Source: Pseudomonas rustica
GTDB lineage: Bacteria > Pseudomonadota > Gammaproteobacteria > Pseudomonadales > Pseudomonadaceae
Assembly: GCF_018336155.1 (NCBI RefSeq)
Contig: NZ_JAGYHF010000007.1
Location: 62,001 to 126,000 of the forward strand
Direction of reading: 5' to 3'
DNA length: 64,000 nt
How positions within the stretch are numbered: the first letter of the stretch is position 1; each line of letters starts with the position of its first letter. A program made the position numbers and the translations under genes. Below are positions 33,994 through 43,806 of this stretch, piece by piece. The notes under the pieces are model-generated. The model was given only the letters and a program-made list of their open reading frames with translations, was not told the DNA's origin and searched no databases.

Positions 33994-35715
33994 TCATTCG
34001 TTATCGAGGCCTTTACGTCGATAGGGAAAGACATCAATCACTTTTCCTGCCCGAATGGCCTCCTGCAGACTCTTCCAGTAATCGGCGTTATATAACTCGC
34101 CGTGTAACTGATCGAATAACTTTCGTTGCCCTGAGTCGGCAAACAAGAACGGCGGAAACTCTTCTGGAAACACATCCAGTGGCCCGATCGAATACCACGG
34201 TTCGGAAGCCATCTCGTCTTCCGGTGTACGCGGCGCGGGAATGTGTCGGAAGTTGGCCTCAGTCAGGAAGCAAATTTCGTCATAGTCATAAAACACCACA
34301 CGCCCGTGACGGGTGACGCCAAAGTTCTTCAACAGCATGTCGCCGGGAAAGATGTTCGCCGCCGCCAGTTGTTTGATCGCCAGCCCGTAATCGTCCAGGG
34401 CCTCATGCACTTGCGCGTCGTTGGCATTTTCCAGATAAAGGTTGAGCGGGGTCATCCGCCGTTCGGTCCAGCAGTGGCGGATCAGTACGGTGTCGCCCTC
34501 AACCGATACCGTCGACGCTGCCACTTCCAGCAACTCCTCAAGGCAGGCTGGATCAAACTTGGTCAGTGGAAAACGGAAATCGGCGAATTCCTGGGTATCG
34601 GCCATACGCCCTACCCGGTCGACGCTTTTCACCAGTCGGTACTTCTCGATCACGGTCGCGCGATCGACGTTTTTCGAGGGCGAAAAGCGGTCTTTGATTA
34701 TTTTGAAAACGGTGTTGAAGCCCGGCAGGGTGAACACGCTCATGACCATGCCGCGCACGCCGGGAGCCATGATGAATTGATCGTCGGTGTTGGCCAGGTG
34801 ATTGATCAGCGCGCGATAAAACTCGGATTTGCCGTGTTTGTAAAAGCCGATCGAGGTGTACAGCTCAGCGATGTGTTTGCCCGGCAGAATGCGCCGCAGG
34901 AAGCCAATAAACTCCGCCGGCACCGGCACATCGACCATGAAGTACGAACGGGTGAAGGAGAAGATGATCGACACGTCGGCTTCGTCAGTGATCAACGCAT
35001 CGATCTGGATCCCGCGCCCTTCGCGGTGCAGCAGCGGAATCACCAGCGGCCATTGTTCGTCGCGGGTGTAGATGCGCCCGACCAGGTACGCGCCCTTGTT
35101 GCGGTACAGCACCGAGGAAAACAGCTCGACGCTAAGCTCCGGATCCTTGCACACCCAGTCCGGCAGGTTCTCACGCAGTTGCGCTTCGAGTCGCAGCAGG
35201 TCACCCGGTAAATCGGCGTAATCCTCGCTGAAGCGGTAATCGGCAAAAATGCTCGCGAGCATCCCCGATAACTGCCCTTGCGGTTTGTAGGTACGGGTTT
35301 GCGCGGCGCGGGCACGGCGCAGGCTCGGGCGCGTGGTGTGAATGAACATGCAGCCATCGCTGATCAGATCGTGGCTGAACAGCCCGCAGAAAATCGAGTT
35401 GTACCAGGTCTCGGACAGTTCATCGTCGAAGCGCAGGTCGATAACGCTGATATAGGCGCTTTTCACCAGCGGCCAGCAGCTGACGTTCATCAGCGTGTCG
35501 TCGTCGAAATGTTCGCGCAGGCGGGCGATTGTCTCGCCGACCTTTTCTTCGTAGAGGTTGATCCGCGCTGCCGACGCCGTTTGCGTCTCCTGCCAGCGTG
35601 CTTGCTCGAAACGCTCGCGCGCGCCGTCAGTGATCCGCCGGAAATGCTCGCGGTAATCGTCAAAGCCATCGAGGATCATGCGGGCGATGTCGGTGGCTGG
35701 CCATTGCTGCGGCAT
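33994..35715 (-). CDS. aceK: isocitrate dehydrogenase kinase/phosphatase
   Basis: A 573-residue bifunctional enzyme that phosphorylates and dephosphorylates isocitrate dehydrogenase, switching carbon between the TCA cycle and the glyoxylate shunt. Visible landmarks: [20 protein letters not shown], the ATP loop [37 protein letters not shown] and the [10 protein letters not shown] metal-site segment, ending with [10 protein letters not shown]. Start at 35715 has GAGG eight bases upstream; the longer frame to 35799 is not supported. Length fits P. aeruginosa AceK. Unlike in enterobacteria it is not next to aceA or aceB. Confidence 0.95.
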   Translation of the reverse strand: MPQQWPATDIARMILDGFDDYREHFRRITDGARERFEQARWQETQTASAARINLYEEKVGETIARLREHFDDDTLMNVSCWPLVKSAYISVIDLRFDDELSETWYNSIFCGLFSHDLISDGCMFIHTTRPSLRRARAAQTRTYKPQGQLSGMLASIFADYRFSEDYADLPGDLLRLEAQLRENLPDWVCKDPELSVELFSSVLYRNKGAYLVGRIYTRDEQWPLVIPLLHREGRGIQIDALITDEADVSIIFSFTRSYFMVDVPVPAEFIGFLRRILPGKHIAELYTSIGFYKHGKSEFYRALINHLANTDDQFIMAPGVRGMVMSVFTLPGFNTVFKIIKDRFSPSKNVDRATVIEKYRLVKSVDRVGRMADTQEFADFRFPLTKFDPACLEELLEVAASTVSVEGDTVLIRHCWTERRMTPLNLYLENANDAQVHEALDDYGLAIKQLAAANIFPGDMLLKNFGVTRHGRVVFYDYDEICFLTEANFRHIPAPRTPEDEMASEPWYSIGPLDVFPEEFPPFLFADSGQRKLFDQLHGELYNADYWKSLQEAIRAGKVIDVFPYRRKGLDNE

Positions 35716-35935
35716 AAATGAGACCTCGGCGTACGTTTGGAAATCTGTGCCTGAGCTTAGCCACAGTTGCGGGCACAGGTGAAGTGCAATTTCGGCCAAA
35801 TGCCGTTCCGGTTGTTACCGCGTACGGTTTTCTGTGTGTAAGCGGCGACTGCGGGAAATTAAATGTCCGATTAGCGGTTGCCATGATCCGGGGCCTCGGC
35901 AACACTCTCGTCCCGATCAAGGAAGGAGCCCCGCC

Positions 35936-36844
35936 GTGAGCCCTGTCGATATTTTCCGTATGTTGTCGCTGGCAGCCATCTGGGGCGCGAGTTTCCTGTT
36001 CATGCGCGTGATTGCGCCCGTGATCGGGACGATCCCGACTGCGTTTTTTCGCGTGTCGATCGCGGCCGTCGGCCTGCTGGTGATCCTCGGTTTGATGCGC
36101 ATCAGCTGGGATTTCAAAGGCAAACTGAAAACCGTGATGCTGCTCGGCGTGATCAACTCGGGGATTCCGGCGACGCTGTATTCGGTTGCCGCGCAAGTGC
36201 TGCCGGCCGGTTACTCGGCGATTTTCAACGCCACCACGCCGTTGATGGGCGTACTGATTGGCGGATTGTTCTTCAGTGAAAGATTGACCGTCGCCAAGTT
36301 GAGCGGTGTCTTCCTCGGATTGTTCGGTGTTGGCGTGCTGACGCGCGCAGGGCCGGTGGCATTCGATCTGGAATTGTTGATGGGCGCCGTCGCCTGCCTG
36401 CTGGCGACCACCTGTTATGGCTTCGCCGGGTTTCTTGCGCGGCGCTGGCTGGATCAGGCCGGCGGACTGGACAGTCGGTTATCGGCACTGGGCAGCATGC
36501 TCGGCGCGACATTGTTCCTGCTGCCGCTGTTTGGCTACAGCGTGGTGACCCAGCCACCCGTGAGTTGGGGCGGCTGGCATGTCTGGCTGTCGCTGCTCGG
36601 TCTGGGTCTGGGTTGCACGGCGTTTGCGTACATCATTTATTTCCGCCTGCTCAGCTCGATCGGCCCGGTGAAATCGATGACCGTGACCTTCATGATTCCG
36701 CCGTTTGGCGTGTTGTGGGGAGCGTTGCTGCTGGATGAGCCGCTGTCGATGGCGCACATTTATGGCGGCGTGCTGATTGCGGCGGCGTTGTGGCTGGTGC
36801 TGAAGCCTGCGGTGGTTAAGCCCGTCAAGGTGTCAGCGCGTTGA
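35936..36844 (+). CDS. EamA/DMT-family transporter
   Basis: A 302-residue inner-membrane protein with ten hydrophobic segments in two EamA repeats (opening AAIWGASFLFMRVIAPVIG). GTG at 35936 has GGAG seven bases upstream, better than the earlier frame start at 35834. It is monocistronic and divergent from aceK. Its cargo is not evident. Together with those at 4692, 14519 and 36964, four DMT-type exporters occur in this window. Confidence 0.85.
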   Translation: MSPVDIFRMLSLAAIWGASFLFMRVIAPVIGTIPTAFFRVSIAAVGLLVILGLMRISWDFKGKLKTVMLLGVINSGIPATLYSVAAQVLPAGYSAIFNATTPLMGVLIGGLFFSERLTVAKLSGVFLGLFGVGVLTRAGPVAFDLELLMGAVACLLATTCYGFAGFLARRWLDQAGGLDSRLSALGSMLGATLFLLPLFGYSVVTQPPVSWGGWHVWLSLLGLGLGCTAFAYIIYFRLLSSIGPVKSMTVTFMIPPFGVLWGALLLDEPLSMAHIYGGVLIAAALWLVLKPAVVKPVKVSAR

Positions 36845-36868
36845 TGTTGCGGCGTTGCTGAATAAGTC

Positions 36869-36934
36869 TTCGCGAGCAAGCCCGCTCCCACATTTGGAAT
36901 GCGATCCTTGTGGGAGCGGGCTTGCTCGCGAAGG
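36869..36934. repeat. F1 REP pair, short-spacer reversed form
   Basis: TTCGCGAGCAAGCCCGCTCC ... then its complement after about 17 bases, with CCCACA ends inside. It separates two convergent DMT transporter genes. Confidence 0.9.
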
Positions 36935-36963
36935 CGGCGGCACACTCACCGCCTATTTATTGA

Positions 36964-37827
36964 TTAACTGGTTTTACGAAACACAAAAGCCAATCCAACA
37001 ATGATCAGCAACATCCCCAACACGCTCAACGGCGCCAGCTGATTACCGAAAATCAGGTAATCCATCACCGCCGTCACTGCCGGCACCAGATAAAACAGGC
37101 TGGTGACGTTCACCAGATTGCCCTGCGCAATCAGCCGATACAGCAACAGCGTCGCCAGCACCGACACCACCAGCCCCATCCACAACACCGGCAGGAAAAA
37201 ACCTGCGCTGTGTTCAAAATGAAACGGCTGGAACGGCACAAAAATCCCGCACAGCAACAGCCCGGCGAGGTACTGCACCGGCAACGTGCCGAGGGGATTG
37301 TCGGTGATGCGCTTCTGCATGATCGAACCGAGCGTCATGCTCGCGAGCGCCAGCAAACCGAAGAGCATTCCCGCCCAGGACATGCCGGCCAGACCGATGC
37401 CCTGATAAACCACCATGATCAGCCCGGCCAGCCCCAGCGCCAGGCCGAACAAGCGGCTCGCTGAGCGCTGCCGTTCCATCAGCACCACGGTGAGGATCGG
37501 CTGCACACCCATGATCGTGGCCATCACGCCGGGTGTGACTTTGGTGTTCAGGGCCAGCAGATAGAAAATCTGATAAGCCCCCAACAACACCACGCCCGTG
37601 GCAATCGCATACAGCATCGGCTTGCCGCCCTTGGGCAACTTCAACTTGAGCAACGGCGCCAGCAGTACCAGCCCACAGAGGGCGATCGCAAAGCGGATCA
37701 GCAGAAAGGCAAAGGGCGACGCGTGCGCCAAACCCCATTTGGAGAAGATCGCCCCGCTGCTCCACAGCAGAACGAACAGGCTCGTGGACGCCGCCGCGAG
37801 CGCGGATTTTTTCGAAAGGACAAACAT
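36964..37827 (-). CDS. EamA/DMT-family transporter
   Basis: A 287-residue inner-membrane protein with ten hydrophobic segments; the first EamA half opens LFVLLWSSGAIFSKWGLAHA. ATG at 37827 follows AGGTGG by five bases; a GTG three codons upstream overlaps the ribosome site. It converges with the preceding DMT gene but differs from it in sequence, so the two are not a recent duplication. The substrate is unknown. Confidence 0.85.
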   Translation of the reverse strand: MFVLSKKSALAAASTSLFVLLWSSGAIFSKWGLAHASPFAFLLIRFAIALCGLVLLAPLLKLKLPKGGKPMLYAIATGVVLLGAYQIFYLLALNTKVTPGVMATIMGVQPILTVVLMERQRSASRLFGLALGLAGLIMVVYQGIGLAGMSWAGMLFGLLALASMTLGSIMQKRITDNPLGTLPVQYLAGLLLCGIFVPFQPFHFEHSAGFFLPVLWMGLVVSVLATLLLYRLIAQGNLVNVTSLFYLVPAVTAVMDYLIFGNQLAPLSVLGMLLIIVGLAFVFRKTS

Positions 37828-38273
37828 GAATACCACCTGTAGTCAGGCAAATAGCCAACTCAGCCGAGGCTGAAATTCAGTAGGTTTTTTCAGGCGGGCA
37901 CGGGGGGCAGCAAAAACGCTGATCAGCCCGAAACGCCAAAGCCCGGCGGTGATACGACTGCGCACACCGGCGTGCTACTGACAGGTGGGGGGTAATGACT
38001 GATCTGCCTTGGCTGCTGATTCCCGCACGGCACGACGCCAGCGTTGACCGCTGAATCGAATACCGCGTTGATGAGGGATGCAGGCATTGGGGCTGATCTT
38101 TTTGAATGGATACGTAAGTCGGTTGGCTCACGTGGGGCTGAATATAACCAGCGTAGGACATGGATTGCAATGACTTGGGCGAATGGCCGCTAGCGACAGG
38201 TGGATTGGAGACGCATAGGCTGAATTGCAATGGCAGTACCCATCCATGGAGGACAAGGAATGCGCGGAATTAC
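37828..38273. other. 446-base gap without a convincing gene
   Basis: Three weak open frames overlap here: a minus one (37877-38230) of odd composition rich in Cys, Ser and Arg, and a plus one after TAA TGA that gives a plausible 40-residue piece from ATG 38071 to 38193 (MRDAGIGADLFEWIRK...). No ribosome site precedes it. The segment may be a decayed gene and borders the AT-richer GNAT gene. Confidence 0.4.
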
Positions 38274-38813
38274 ATGCCAAGGGAAAGGACGTATTTGCGC
38301 TATCAAGTGTACAAATCACAGGCGAGGAAACAAGCCGGTATTACTTTCGCAAAACTTCAGGAAGATCTACTGCAACAAGGGGTAGTGGATGTCGATCACT
38401 CCAGAGTTCGTTTCGAAGCAATCGACGCTCCAGCGCTTGTAGCTTATGAGGAATGGTTCGATCCTCATTTCTCGTGGCAGGAGGTGGTCAGGTGGAAAGC
38501 CAAAGAACCGCTTGGTTTCGATTTGGCCATCTGGTTTGATCAAGAGTTGTGCGGGCTATGCTTTGCGAACCCTAATCAAAGTCGACTACGAGTAAAAATT
38601 GTCCGCCTGGAAGGCAAGCCTGGCAATGATCACCCTCTCAAAAGCCGAGTAGCGACGTTTGCTTTGACCGCTGTTAGTCACTTCGCGCGAATCATTGGCA
38701 GCACGCAAATCGAGATTCAGGAGCCCCTTCCGGGAGTCATCTCTCTTTACCGACAATTGGGTTTCGAGTTCGATTCAGAGGGTAGGCTTGTGAAGGCAAT
38801 TGACCAAGGCTAG
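38274..38813 (+). CDS. GNAT-like N-acetyltransferase
   Basis: A 179-residue protein. The C-terminal end (GVISLYRQLGFEFDSEGRLVKAI) is the usual last strand-helix-strand of GNAT enzymes (YxxxGF), and AIWFDQELCGLCFA fits the middle strands; the acetyl-CoA loop RxxGxG is poor, as residues KPGNDHPLKSRVATFAL stand in its place. The frame is open up to 38160; ATG 38274 is chosen as the first with family-like content, with GCGGAA a few bases before. Base composition is less GC-rich than in the neighbours. It may act with the small gene 42 bases downstream. The acceptor is unknown. Confidence 0.65.
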   Translation: MPRERTYLRYQVYKSQARKQAGITFAKLQEDLLQQGVVDVDHSRVRFEAIDAPALVAYEEWFDPHFSWQEVVRWKAKEPLGFDLAIWFDQELCGLCFANPNQSRLRVKIVRLEGKPGNDHPLKSRVATFALTAVSHFARIIGSTQIEIQEPLPGVISLYRQLGFEFDSEGRLVKAIDQG

Positions 38814-38855
38814 TATCGAATAACTGTTCATTTAATGATCAACACCGGAGGCACC

Positions 38856-39035
38856 ATGAAGGTAGCCGTCGAAAACAAGACCCCAAACGCCAGATCAATA
38901 AAATCCGATAGAAAACGTTCTTTCGGCGAGTTGCCAGAGAGTGAGTTGCGCCGAATTAAAGCGGCATTGGCACATCCAGCCGTTGAAGAGCCCGGTGGCA
39001 TCCTCGCTGGCGCCTCGTTCACTTTCCCCTCCTAA
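38856..39035 (+). CDS. small basic protein next to the GNAT gene
   Basis: A 59-residue protein, basic in the first half (RSIKSDRKRSFGELPESE) then helical (LRRIKAALAHPAVEE) and ending in GGILAGASFTFPS. I know no family for it. ATG at 38856 has CGGAGG upstream with a short spacer (ACC GGAGGCACC ATG); an ATG 21 bases earlier is weaker. It lies 42 bases after the GNAT gene and ends inside a strong terminator, so the two genes are probably one transcript. Confidence 0.55.
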   Translation: MKVAVENKTPNARSIKSDRKRSFGELPESELRRIKAALAHPAVEEPGGILAGASFTFPS

Positions 39036-39063
39036 AAAAACCGCTCCCAAAGAGCGGTTTTTT
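39034..39063. terminator. bidirectional rho-independent terminator
   Basis: Seven A, stem CCGCTC / GAGCGG, five-base loop and six T. It serves the plus-strand small gene and the minus-strand lpxO. Confidence 0.92.
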
Positions 39064-39080
39064 CGTTTAAATGTCCAACT

Positions 39081-40019
39081 TCACCCAAACAACCAATACC
39101 CCAACAACGTCAACACCACCACCGCCAATACCGGTCGTGCCACGCGGTAGGCCTTGGGATTACGGCGCTTCCACTGTTTCACAACGCCGCTGAATTTGTC
39201 GCTGAAGTTCTTGCTCCACGCGTAAGCCTGGTTGATCCCTCCCACGCGTTCATCATCGAGGTTCTGCGGCGCAGTCGCGCGGCCGAGCCAGGCGCTGATC
39301 GAACGGTTAATGCGAGTCATGAAGCGGTTTTTCAGCGGACGTTCGACGTCGCAGAACAGAATGACGCGGGTTTGCTCGGTTTCGTTTTTAACCCAGTGCA
39401 CGTAGGTCTCATCGAACATCACGTCTTCACCGTCGCGCCAGGCGTAAACCTGGCCGTCGACGAAGATCCGGCAATCGTCAGAGTTAGGCGTCGACAAGCC
39501 GAGGTGATAACGCAGAGAGCCGGCAAATGGATCGCGGTGCGGGTTGAGGTGACTACCGCCCGGTAGCAACGCAAACATCGCGCCTTTTACATTCGGAATC
39601 GCACTGACCAGCGCCACGGTTTTCGGGCAAAGTGTTTCGGCCGAAGGCAGCGGTTTGTCGTACCACTTGAGGTAGAAACGCTTCCAGCCTTTCTTAAAGA
39701 ACGAACCGAAACCGGCATCGTTGTTCTTCTCGGCGGCGCGAATATAGCCCTCGTCGAACAGGTGCATCGCTTCGTCGCGAATGGTTTCCCAGTTGTCGCG
39801 CAACACGTCCAGCTCTGGAAACTTGCTGCGATCCAGATAAGGCTTCGACGGCACGCCAGAGAACATGTACATCAAGGCGTTGTACGGAGCGAACAGCGCC
39901 GAATGGTTGACGAACTGACGCAGTACCGGCAAACGCGCCTTGCCGCGCAAATGCACATAGAGCGTGCTGCCGAGAAACAGCAACAGCACAAACGCCTTGG
40001 CGGCAAACGAAACGGTCAT
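39081..40019 (-). CDS. lpxO: lipid A 2-hydroxylase LpxO
   Basis: A 312-residue Fe(II)/2-oxoglutarate-dependent hydroxylase of the aspartyl/asparaginyl beta-hydroxylase group. It hydroxylates a secondary acyl chain of lipid A at the cytoplasmic face. An N-terminal membrane segment (residues 5-22) and one at the C-terminus (about 293-311) anchor it. The iron ligands are in HLNPHRDPFAGSLRYHLGL (an HxxxHxD context) and YVHWVKN, with the 2-oxoglutarate-binding Arg in RVILFCDVERP. Start at 40019 follows AGGAG by six bases. It is a single gene. Confidence 0.92.
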   Translation of the reverse strand: MTVSFAAKAFVLLLFLGSTLYVHLRGKARLPVLRQFVNHSALFAPYNALMYMFSGVPSKPYLDRSKFPELDVLRDNWETIRDEAMHLFDEGYIRAAEKNNDAGFGSFFKKGWKRFYLKWYDKPLPSAETLCPKTVALVSAIPNVKGAMFALLPGGSHLNPHRDPFAGSLRYHLGLSTPNSDDCRIFVDGQVYAWRDGEDVMFDETYVHWVKNETEQTRVILFCDVERPLKNRFMTRINRSISAWLGRATAPQNLDDERVGGINQAYAWSKNFSDKFSGVVKQWKRRNPKAYRVARPVLAVVVLTLLGYWLFG

Positions 40020-40202
40020 CCACAACTCCTTGATAAAAAACGACGCTGCGATGCCATTTACCCGGCATGGCAGCCGGCCATGATAAACACTACCGGCGTC
40101 GGGAAAAACCCGTGCATTCCAAGATTCAGTGTTAAGCAATGCGCAATAAAGCGCTTATTAACATAACGATCCTGAACCTTGGCTGACCTGAATCAATCCA
40201 GA

Positions 40203-41177
40203 TTACTGCTGATTCTCCTGCTCGGTGAACAGGTCGCTGAACAACATGCTCGACAGATAACGCTCGCCCGAGTCCGGCAGGATCACGACGATGGTCTTGC
40301 CCTGCATTTCCGGGGTCTCCGCCAGACGCACGGCAACCGCCATCGCTGCACCGCAGGAGATCCCGCACAAGATTCCTTCTTCCTGCATCAAACGCAGGGC
40401 CATGGCTTTCGATTCTTCGTCAGTCACCAACTCAACCCGATCTACCATCGACAGATCGAGGTTTTTCGGCACAAAACCGGCGCCGATCCCCTGAATCTTG
40501 TGCGGGCTCGGCTTGATCTCTTCACCGGCCAGCGCTTGCGTGATCACCGGTGAGGACACCGGCTCCACGGCCACGGAGAGAATCGGTTTGCCCTGGGTAT
40601 TCTTGATATACCGCGAAACACCGGTGATGGTTCCGCCGGTTCCGACGCCGGCCACCAATACGTCGACAGCGCCATCGGTGTCGTTCCAGATTTCCGGGCC
40701 GGTGGTTTTTTCATGAATCGCCGGGTTGGCCGGGTTATCGAACTGCGCTGGCATGAAATATTTGTCGGCATCACTGGCCACGATTTCAGCGGCTTTTTCG
40801 ATCGCGCCTTTCATGCCCTTGGCCGGTTCGGTCAACACCAGTTCAGCACCCAATGCTTTGAGCACCTTACGGCGCTCGATGCTCATCGAGGCCGGCATGG
40901 TCAGCATCAATTTGTAACCGCGAGCGGCGGCGACGAAGGCCAGGCCTATGCCAGTGTTGCCCGACGTCGGCTCGACGATGGTCATGCCGGGCTTGAGTTT
41001 GCCGCTGCTTTCGGCGTCCCAGATCATGTTGGCGCCGATCCGGCATTTCACCGAATAACCGGGGTTGCGCCCCTCAATCTTGGCCAGAATGGTCACGCCA
41101 CGCGGCGCAATACGGTTGATCTGCACCAGCGGCGTGTTGCCGATGGAATGGGCATTGTCAGCAAAAATACGGCTCAT
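40203..41177 (-). CDS. cysK: cysteine synthase A (O-acetylserine sulfhydrylase)
   Basis: A 324-residue PLP enzyme that makes cysteine from O-acetylserine and sulfide. The PLP lysine is Lys44 in YSVKCRIG, the substrate loop TSGNTG is at 71-76, and [10 protein letters not shown] binds the PLP phosphate. The ending DSGERYLSS is typical of CysK. The start at 41177 has AAGGA nine bases upstream. The extended frame to 41276 lacks support. Length is usual. It is followed after 183 bases by lpxO in the same direction but with no obvious coupling. Confidence 0.95.
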   Translation of the reverse strand: MSRIFADNAHSIGNTPLVQINRIAPRGVTILAKIEGRNPGYSVKCRIGANMIWDAESSGKLKPGMTIVEPTSGNTGIGLAFVAAARGYKLMLTMPASMSIERRKVLKALGAELVLTEPAKGMKGAIEKAAEIVASDADKYFMPAQFDNPANPAIHEKTTGPEIWNDTDGAVDVLVAGVGTGGTITGVSRYIKNTQGKPILSVAVEPVSSPVITQALAGEEIKPSPHKIQGIGAGFVPKNLDLSMVDRVELVTDEESKAMALRLMQEEGILCGISCGAAMAVAVRLAETPEMQGKTIVVILPDSGERYLSSMLFSDLFTEQENQQ

Positions 41178-41305
41178 GGCTGGGTCCTTATGCAGCGTTG
41201 AATTCAGCGCTCCAAGGTATGCCTGTTGCCCATCACAGTCCAGTCGAGGCGAACGTCTGCAACACGCAGTAGTCAATCGCTTTACATCGTTCGGGAATTG
41301 TCACC

Positions 41306-42382
41306 ATGAAACGTCGCTACAGTTGGCCCTTGTGGACTTTTGCGGGAATCGTCGTGCTGCTGATTGCGCTGCACATCGCCCTGCCCTTCGTGGTGCGCGA
41401 TTACCTGAATGACAAACTGGCCAACATGGGCGATTACCGTGGTCAGATCACCGACGTTGACCTGGCGTGGTGGCGCGGCGCCTACAAAATCAACGGTCTG
41501 AAGATTGTAAAAGTCGACGGCAAAGTGCCGGTGCCGTTCGTTAACGCACCGCTGATCGACCTTTCAGTCAGTTGGCACTCGCTGTGGTACGACCATGCCG
41601 TCGTCGCTCAAGTGAAGTTCTTCAAACCTGAAATCAACTTCGTCGACGGTGGCGCCAACAAACAGAATTCCCAAACCGGTCAAGGCACCGACTGGCGTGA
41701 GCAGTTGGGCAAGTTGTTGCCCATCACCCTCGATGAAGTGCAGATCAACGACGGTCGCATCAGTTTCCGCAACTTCAACTCCAAACCGCCGGTGAACATG
41801 AATGCCACTGACGTCAACGCGAGCATCTACAACCTGACCAACGTGGTCGACAAGGAAGGAAAACGCGACGCCCGATTCGAAGGCAAAGCCTTGCTACTCG
41901 GCCATGCACCGCTGGAAACCACCGCCACCTTCGATCCGTTGAGCAATTTTGAAGACTTCGAATTCCGCCTGCGCGCCAAAGATATCGAACTCAAGAGCAT
42001 GAACGACTTCGCTTCGGCCTACGGCAAGTTCGACTTCAATGCCGGTCACGGCGATGTAGTGATTGAAGCCAAAGCCAAAAAGGCGCAAGTCAACGGCTAC
42101 ATCAAACCGCTGCTGCGTGACGTTGAAGTCTTCAACTGGCAGCAGGACGTGGAAAACAAGAACAAAAGCATCTTCCGCTCCGTCTGGGAAGCGCTGGTCG
42201 GCGGCACGGAAACCGTGCTGAAGAATCAGGCGAAAAACCAGTTTGCGACCAAGGTTGAGCTGAGCGGCAATGTGCACCAGCAAAATATCAGCGCGTTTGA
42301 AGCGTTTTTGCAGATTTTGCGTAATGGCTTTGTTCAGGCATTCAATGCGCGGTATGAACGGCCCAAGCCGGATGCGGGTTAG
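41306..42382 (+). CDS. DUF748/AsmA-like envelope protein
   Basis: A 358-residue protein with one N-terminal membrane anchor (residues 9-30, WTFAGIVVLLIALHIALPF) and a periplasmic beta-rich part. The series of repeats LPITLDEVQINDGRISFRNF and VEAKAKKAQVNGYIKPLLRD fits the DUF748 group related to AsmA proteins, which are thought to help lipid transport between the membranes. It is short for that family (often over 1000 residues). It is monocistronic and divergent from cysK. Role inferred only from the family. Confidence 0.8.
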   Translation: MKRRYSWPLWTFAGIVVLLIALHIALPFVVRDYLNDKLANMGDYRGQITDVDLAWWRGAYKINGLKIVKVDGKVPVPFVNAPLIDLSVSWHSLWYDHAVVAQVKFFKPEINFVDGGANKQNSQTGQGTDWREQLGKLLPITLDEVQINDGRISFRNFNSKPPVNMNATDVNASIYNLTNVVDKEGKRDARFEGKALLLGHAPLETTATFDPLSNFEDFEFRLRAKDIELKSMNDFASAYGKFDFNAGHGDVVIEAKAKKAQVNGYIKPLLRDVEVFNWQQDVENKNKSIFRSVWEALVGGTETVLKNQAKNQFATKVELSGNVHQQNISAFEAFLQILRNGFVQAFNARYERPKPDAG

Positions 42383-42385
42383 GAT

Positions 42386-42646
42386 TTACGGGCGAAATGC
42401 ATCCCGATAAAAGGTATCTGCGCCGATCTGGATATCTGCGGCCAACCATTCAACAGTCCAGCCATTATCTGCCAGACGAGCAGTTGCAAAGACTATCGGA
42501 TCGAGTAATGGGGCGAGTCCTGGATATGTTTGGATATCGCAACTCAAATCGACTGTTACTTGCCGGCTATCGCAAAAGGTCAGTGCGAGTCGGCGGTCTG
42601 TAAGCGCTACGGCAGCGGACAAGCGTGGTCTTTTTATGCTCGACAT
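42386..42646 (-). CDS. DUF2442 domain protein
   Basis: An 86-residue protein. It carries the DUF2442 pattern: ALTDRRLALTFCDSRQVTVDL early, then a short loop (YPGLAPLLDP) and a C-terminal ADIQIGADTFYRDAF. DUF2442 proteins often stand beside a DUF4160 partner in toxin-antitoxin-like pairs; no such partner is here, so this one is an orphan. It converges with the DUF748 gene at a distance of only three bases. Function unknown. Confidence 0.82.
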   Translation of the reverse strand: MSSIKRPRLSAAVALTDRRLALTFCDSRQVTVDLSCDIQTYPGLAPLLDPIVFATARLADNGWTVEWLAADIQIGADTFYRDAFRP

Positions 42647-42948
42647 GTATTAAAAGCCTCCGAGTGAACGGGATGGGGCTGCTTCGCAGCCCAGCGGGAG
42701 CAAGCTCCCTCGCCACAGAAAGCCCTTTTGCCGCAAGTCATGCGGTGTGTTCAGAGGCTATCGCCGAATCAACCGGGTAAAAATACTGGCCATGCGCCGA
42801 GACTGAGTCAACATGTGACGCCCCATTCAGAGACTGAATAAGCCGTCTGCGTTCACAGTCGACCGGCCTGCGCGTTATAGTCGGGCATCCGATTATTTCG
42901 CCCCCGCCCTGCCCGTTCAGGTCGGCGTTACCGTTCGAGGATTAGCAG
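42647..42948. promoter_or_regulatory. 302-base promoter region with a partial F4 repeat
   Basis: This is the gap between the divergent DUF2442 and MoxR genes. It holds a piece of the F4 repeat (42676-42718) and an AT-poor leader with GAGG eight bases before the MoxR ATG. No gene is evident. Confidence 0.5.
42676..42718. repeat. partial F4 repeat
   Basis: GGGCTGCTTCGCAGCCC (a small palindrome) then GGGAGCAAGCTCCC and TCGCCACAG. It is the outer part of the fuller element at 54210. Confidence 0.75.
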
Positions 42949-43794
42949 ATGAAGTTCGAAGGCACCCAGGCCTACGTCGCCACCGATGACCTGAAGCTGG
43001 CGGTCAACGCCGCCATCACCCTGGAGCGGCCGCTGCTGGTCAAGGGCGAGCCGGGCACCGGCAAGACCATGCTCGCCGAGCAACTGGCCGAATCGTTCAA
43101 TGCCAAGCTGATCACCTGGCACATCAAATCCACCACCAAGGCCCATCAGGGCTTGTACGAGTACGACGCGGTCAGCCGTCTGCGCGACTCGCAGCTGGGC
43201 ACTGAAAAAGTCCACGACGTGCGCAACTACCTGAAGAAAGGCAAGCTCTGGGAGGCTTTCGAGTCCGAAGAGCGGGTCATTTTGCTGATCGACGAGATCG
43301 ACAAGGCCGACATCGAGTTCCCCAACGACTTGCTGCAAGAACTCGACAAGATGGAGTTCTACGTTTACGAGATCGACGAGACCATCAAGGCCAAGAAGCG
43401 CCCGATCATCATCATTACCTCCAACAACGAGAAAGAGCTGCCGGACGCCTTTCTGCGCCGCTGCTTCTTCCACTACATCGCTTTCCCGGATCGCCCGACC
43501 CTGCAGAAAATCGTCGACGTGCATTACCCGGACATCAAGAAGGATCTGGTCAGCGAAGCGCTGGACGTGTTCTTCGACGTGCGCAAAGTGCCGGGCCTGA
43601 AGAAGAAGCCGTCGACTTCCGAGCTGGTCGACTGGCTGAAACTGCTGATGGCCGACAATATTGGCGAAGCGGTGCTGCGCGAACGCGATCCGACCAAGGC
43701 GATTCCGCCGCTGGCCGGTGCTTTGGTGAAGAACGAACAGGACGTGCAATTGCTTGAGCGCCTGGCGTTCATGAGCCGTCGCGGCACCCGCTAA
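42949..43794 (+). CDS. MoxR-type AAA ATPase
   Basis: A 281-residue AAA+ ATPase of the MoxR family. Walker A is GEPGTGKT (33-40), Walker B ILLIDEIDKAD, sensor 1 IITSNNEKELPDAFLRRC with the Arg finger. These proteins form hexamers that act as chaperones, usually together with a von Willebrand factor A protein, inserting metal cofactors or remodelling complexes. The partner gene follows 12 bases later. ATG at 42949 follows GAGG by eight bases. The complex that is served is not evident. Confidence 0.9.
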   Translation: MKFEGTQAYVATDDLKLAVNAAITLERPLLVKGEPGTGKTMLAEQLAESFNAKLITWHIKSTTKAHQGLYEYDAVSRLRDSQLGTEKVHDVRNYLKKGKLWEAFESEERVILLIDEIDKADIEFPNDLLQELDKMEFYVYEIDETIKAKKRPIIIITSNNEKELPDAFLRRCFFHYIAFPDRPTLQKIVDVHYPDIKKDLVSEALDVFFDVRKVPGLKKKPSTSELVDWLKLLMADNIGEAVLRERDPTKAIPPLAGALVKNEQDVQLLERLAFMSRRGTR

Positions 43795-43806
43795 GAGGCT
43801 GATGCC

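Noticed and set aside
37877..38230. Minus-strand 117-residue frame in the gap before the GNAT gene
   Set aside because: Odd composition (many Cys, Ser, Arg), no ribosome site and no family; kept only as a note on the gap.
42386..42646. Toxin-antitoxin pair
   Set aside because: Only the DUF2442 half is present; no adjacent partner gene exists.
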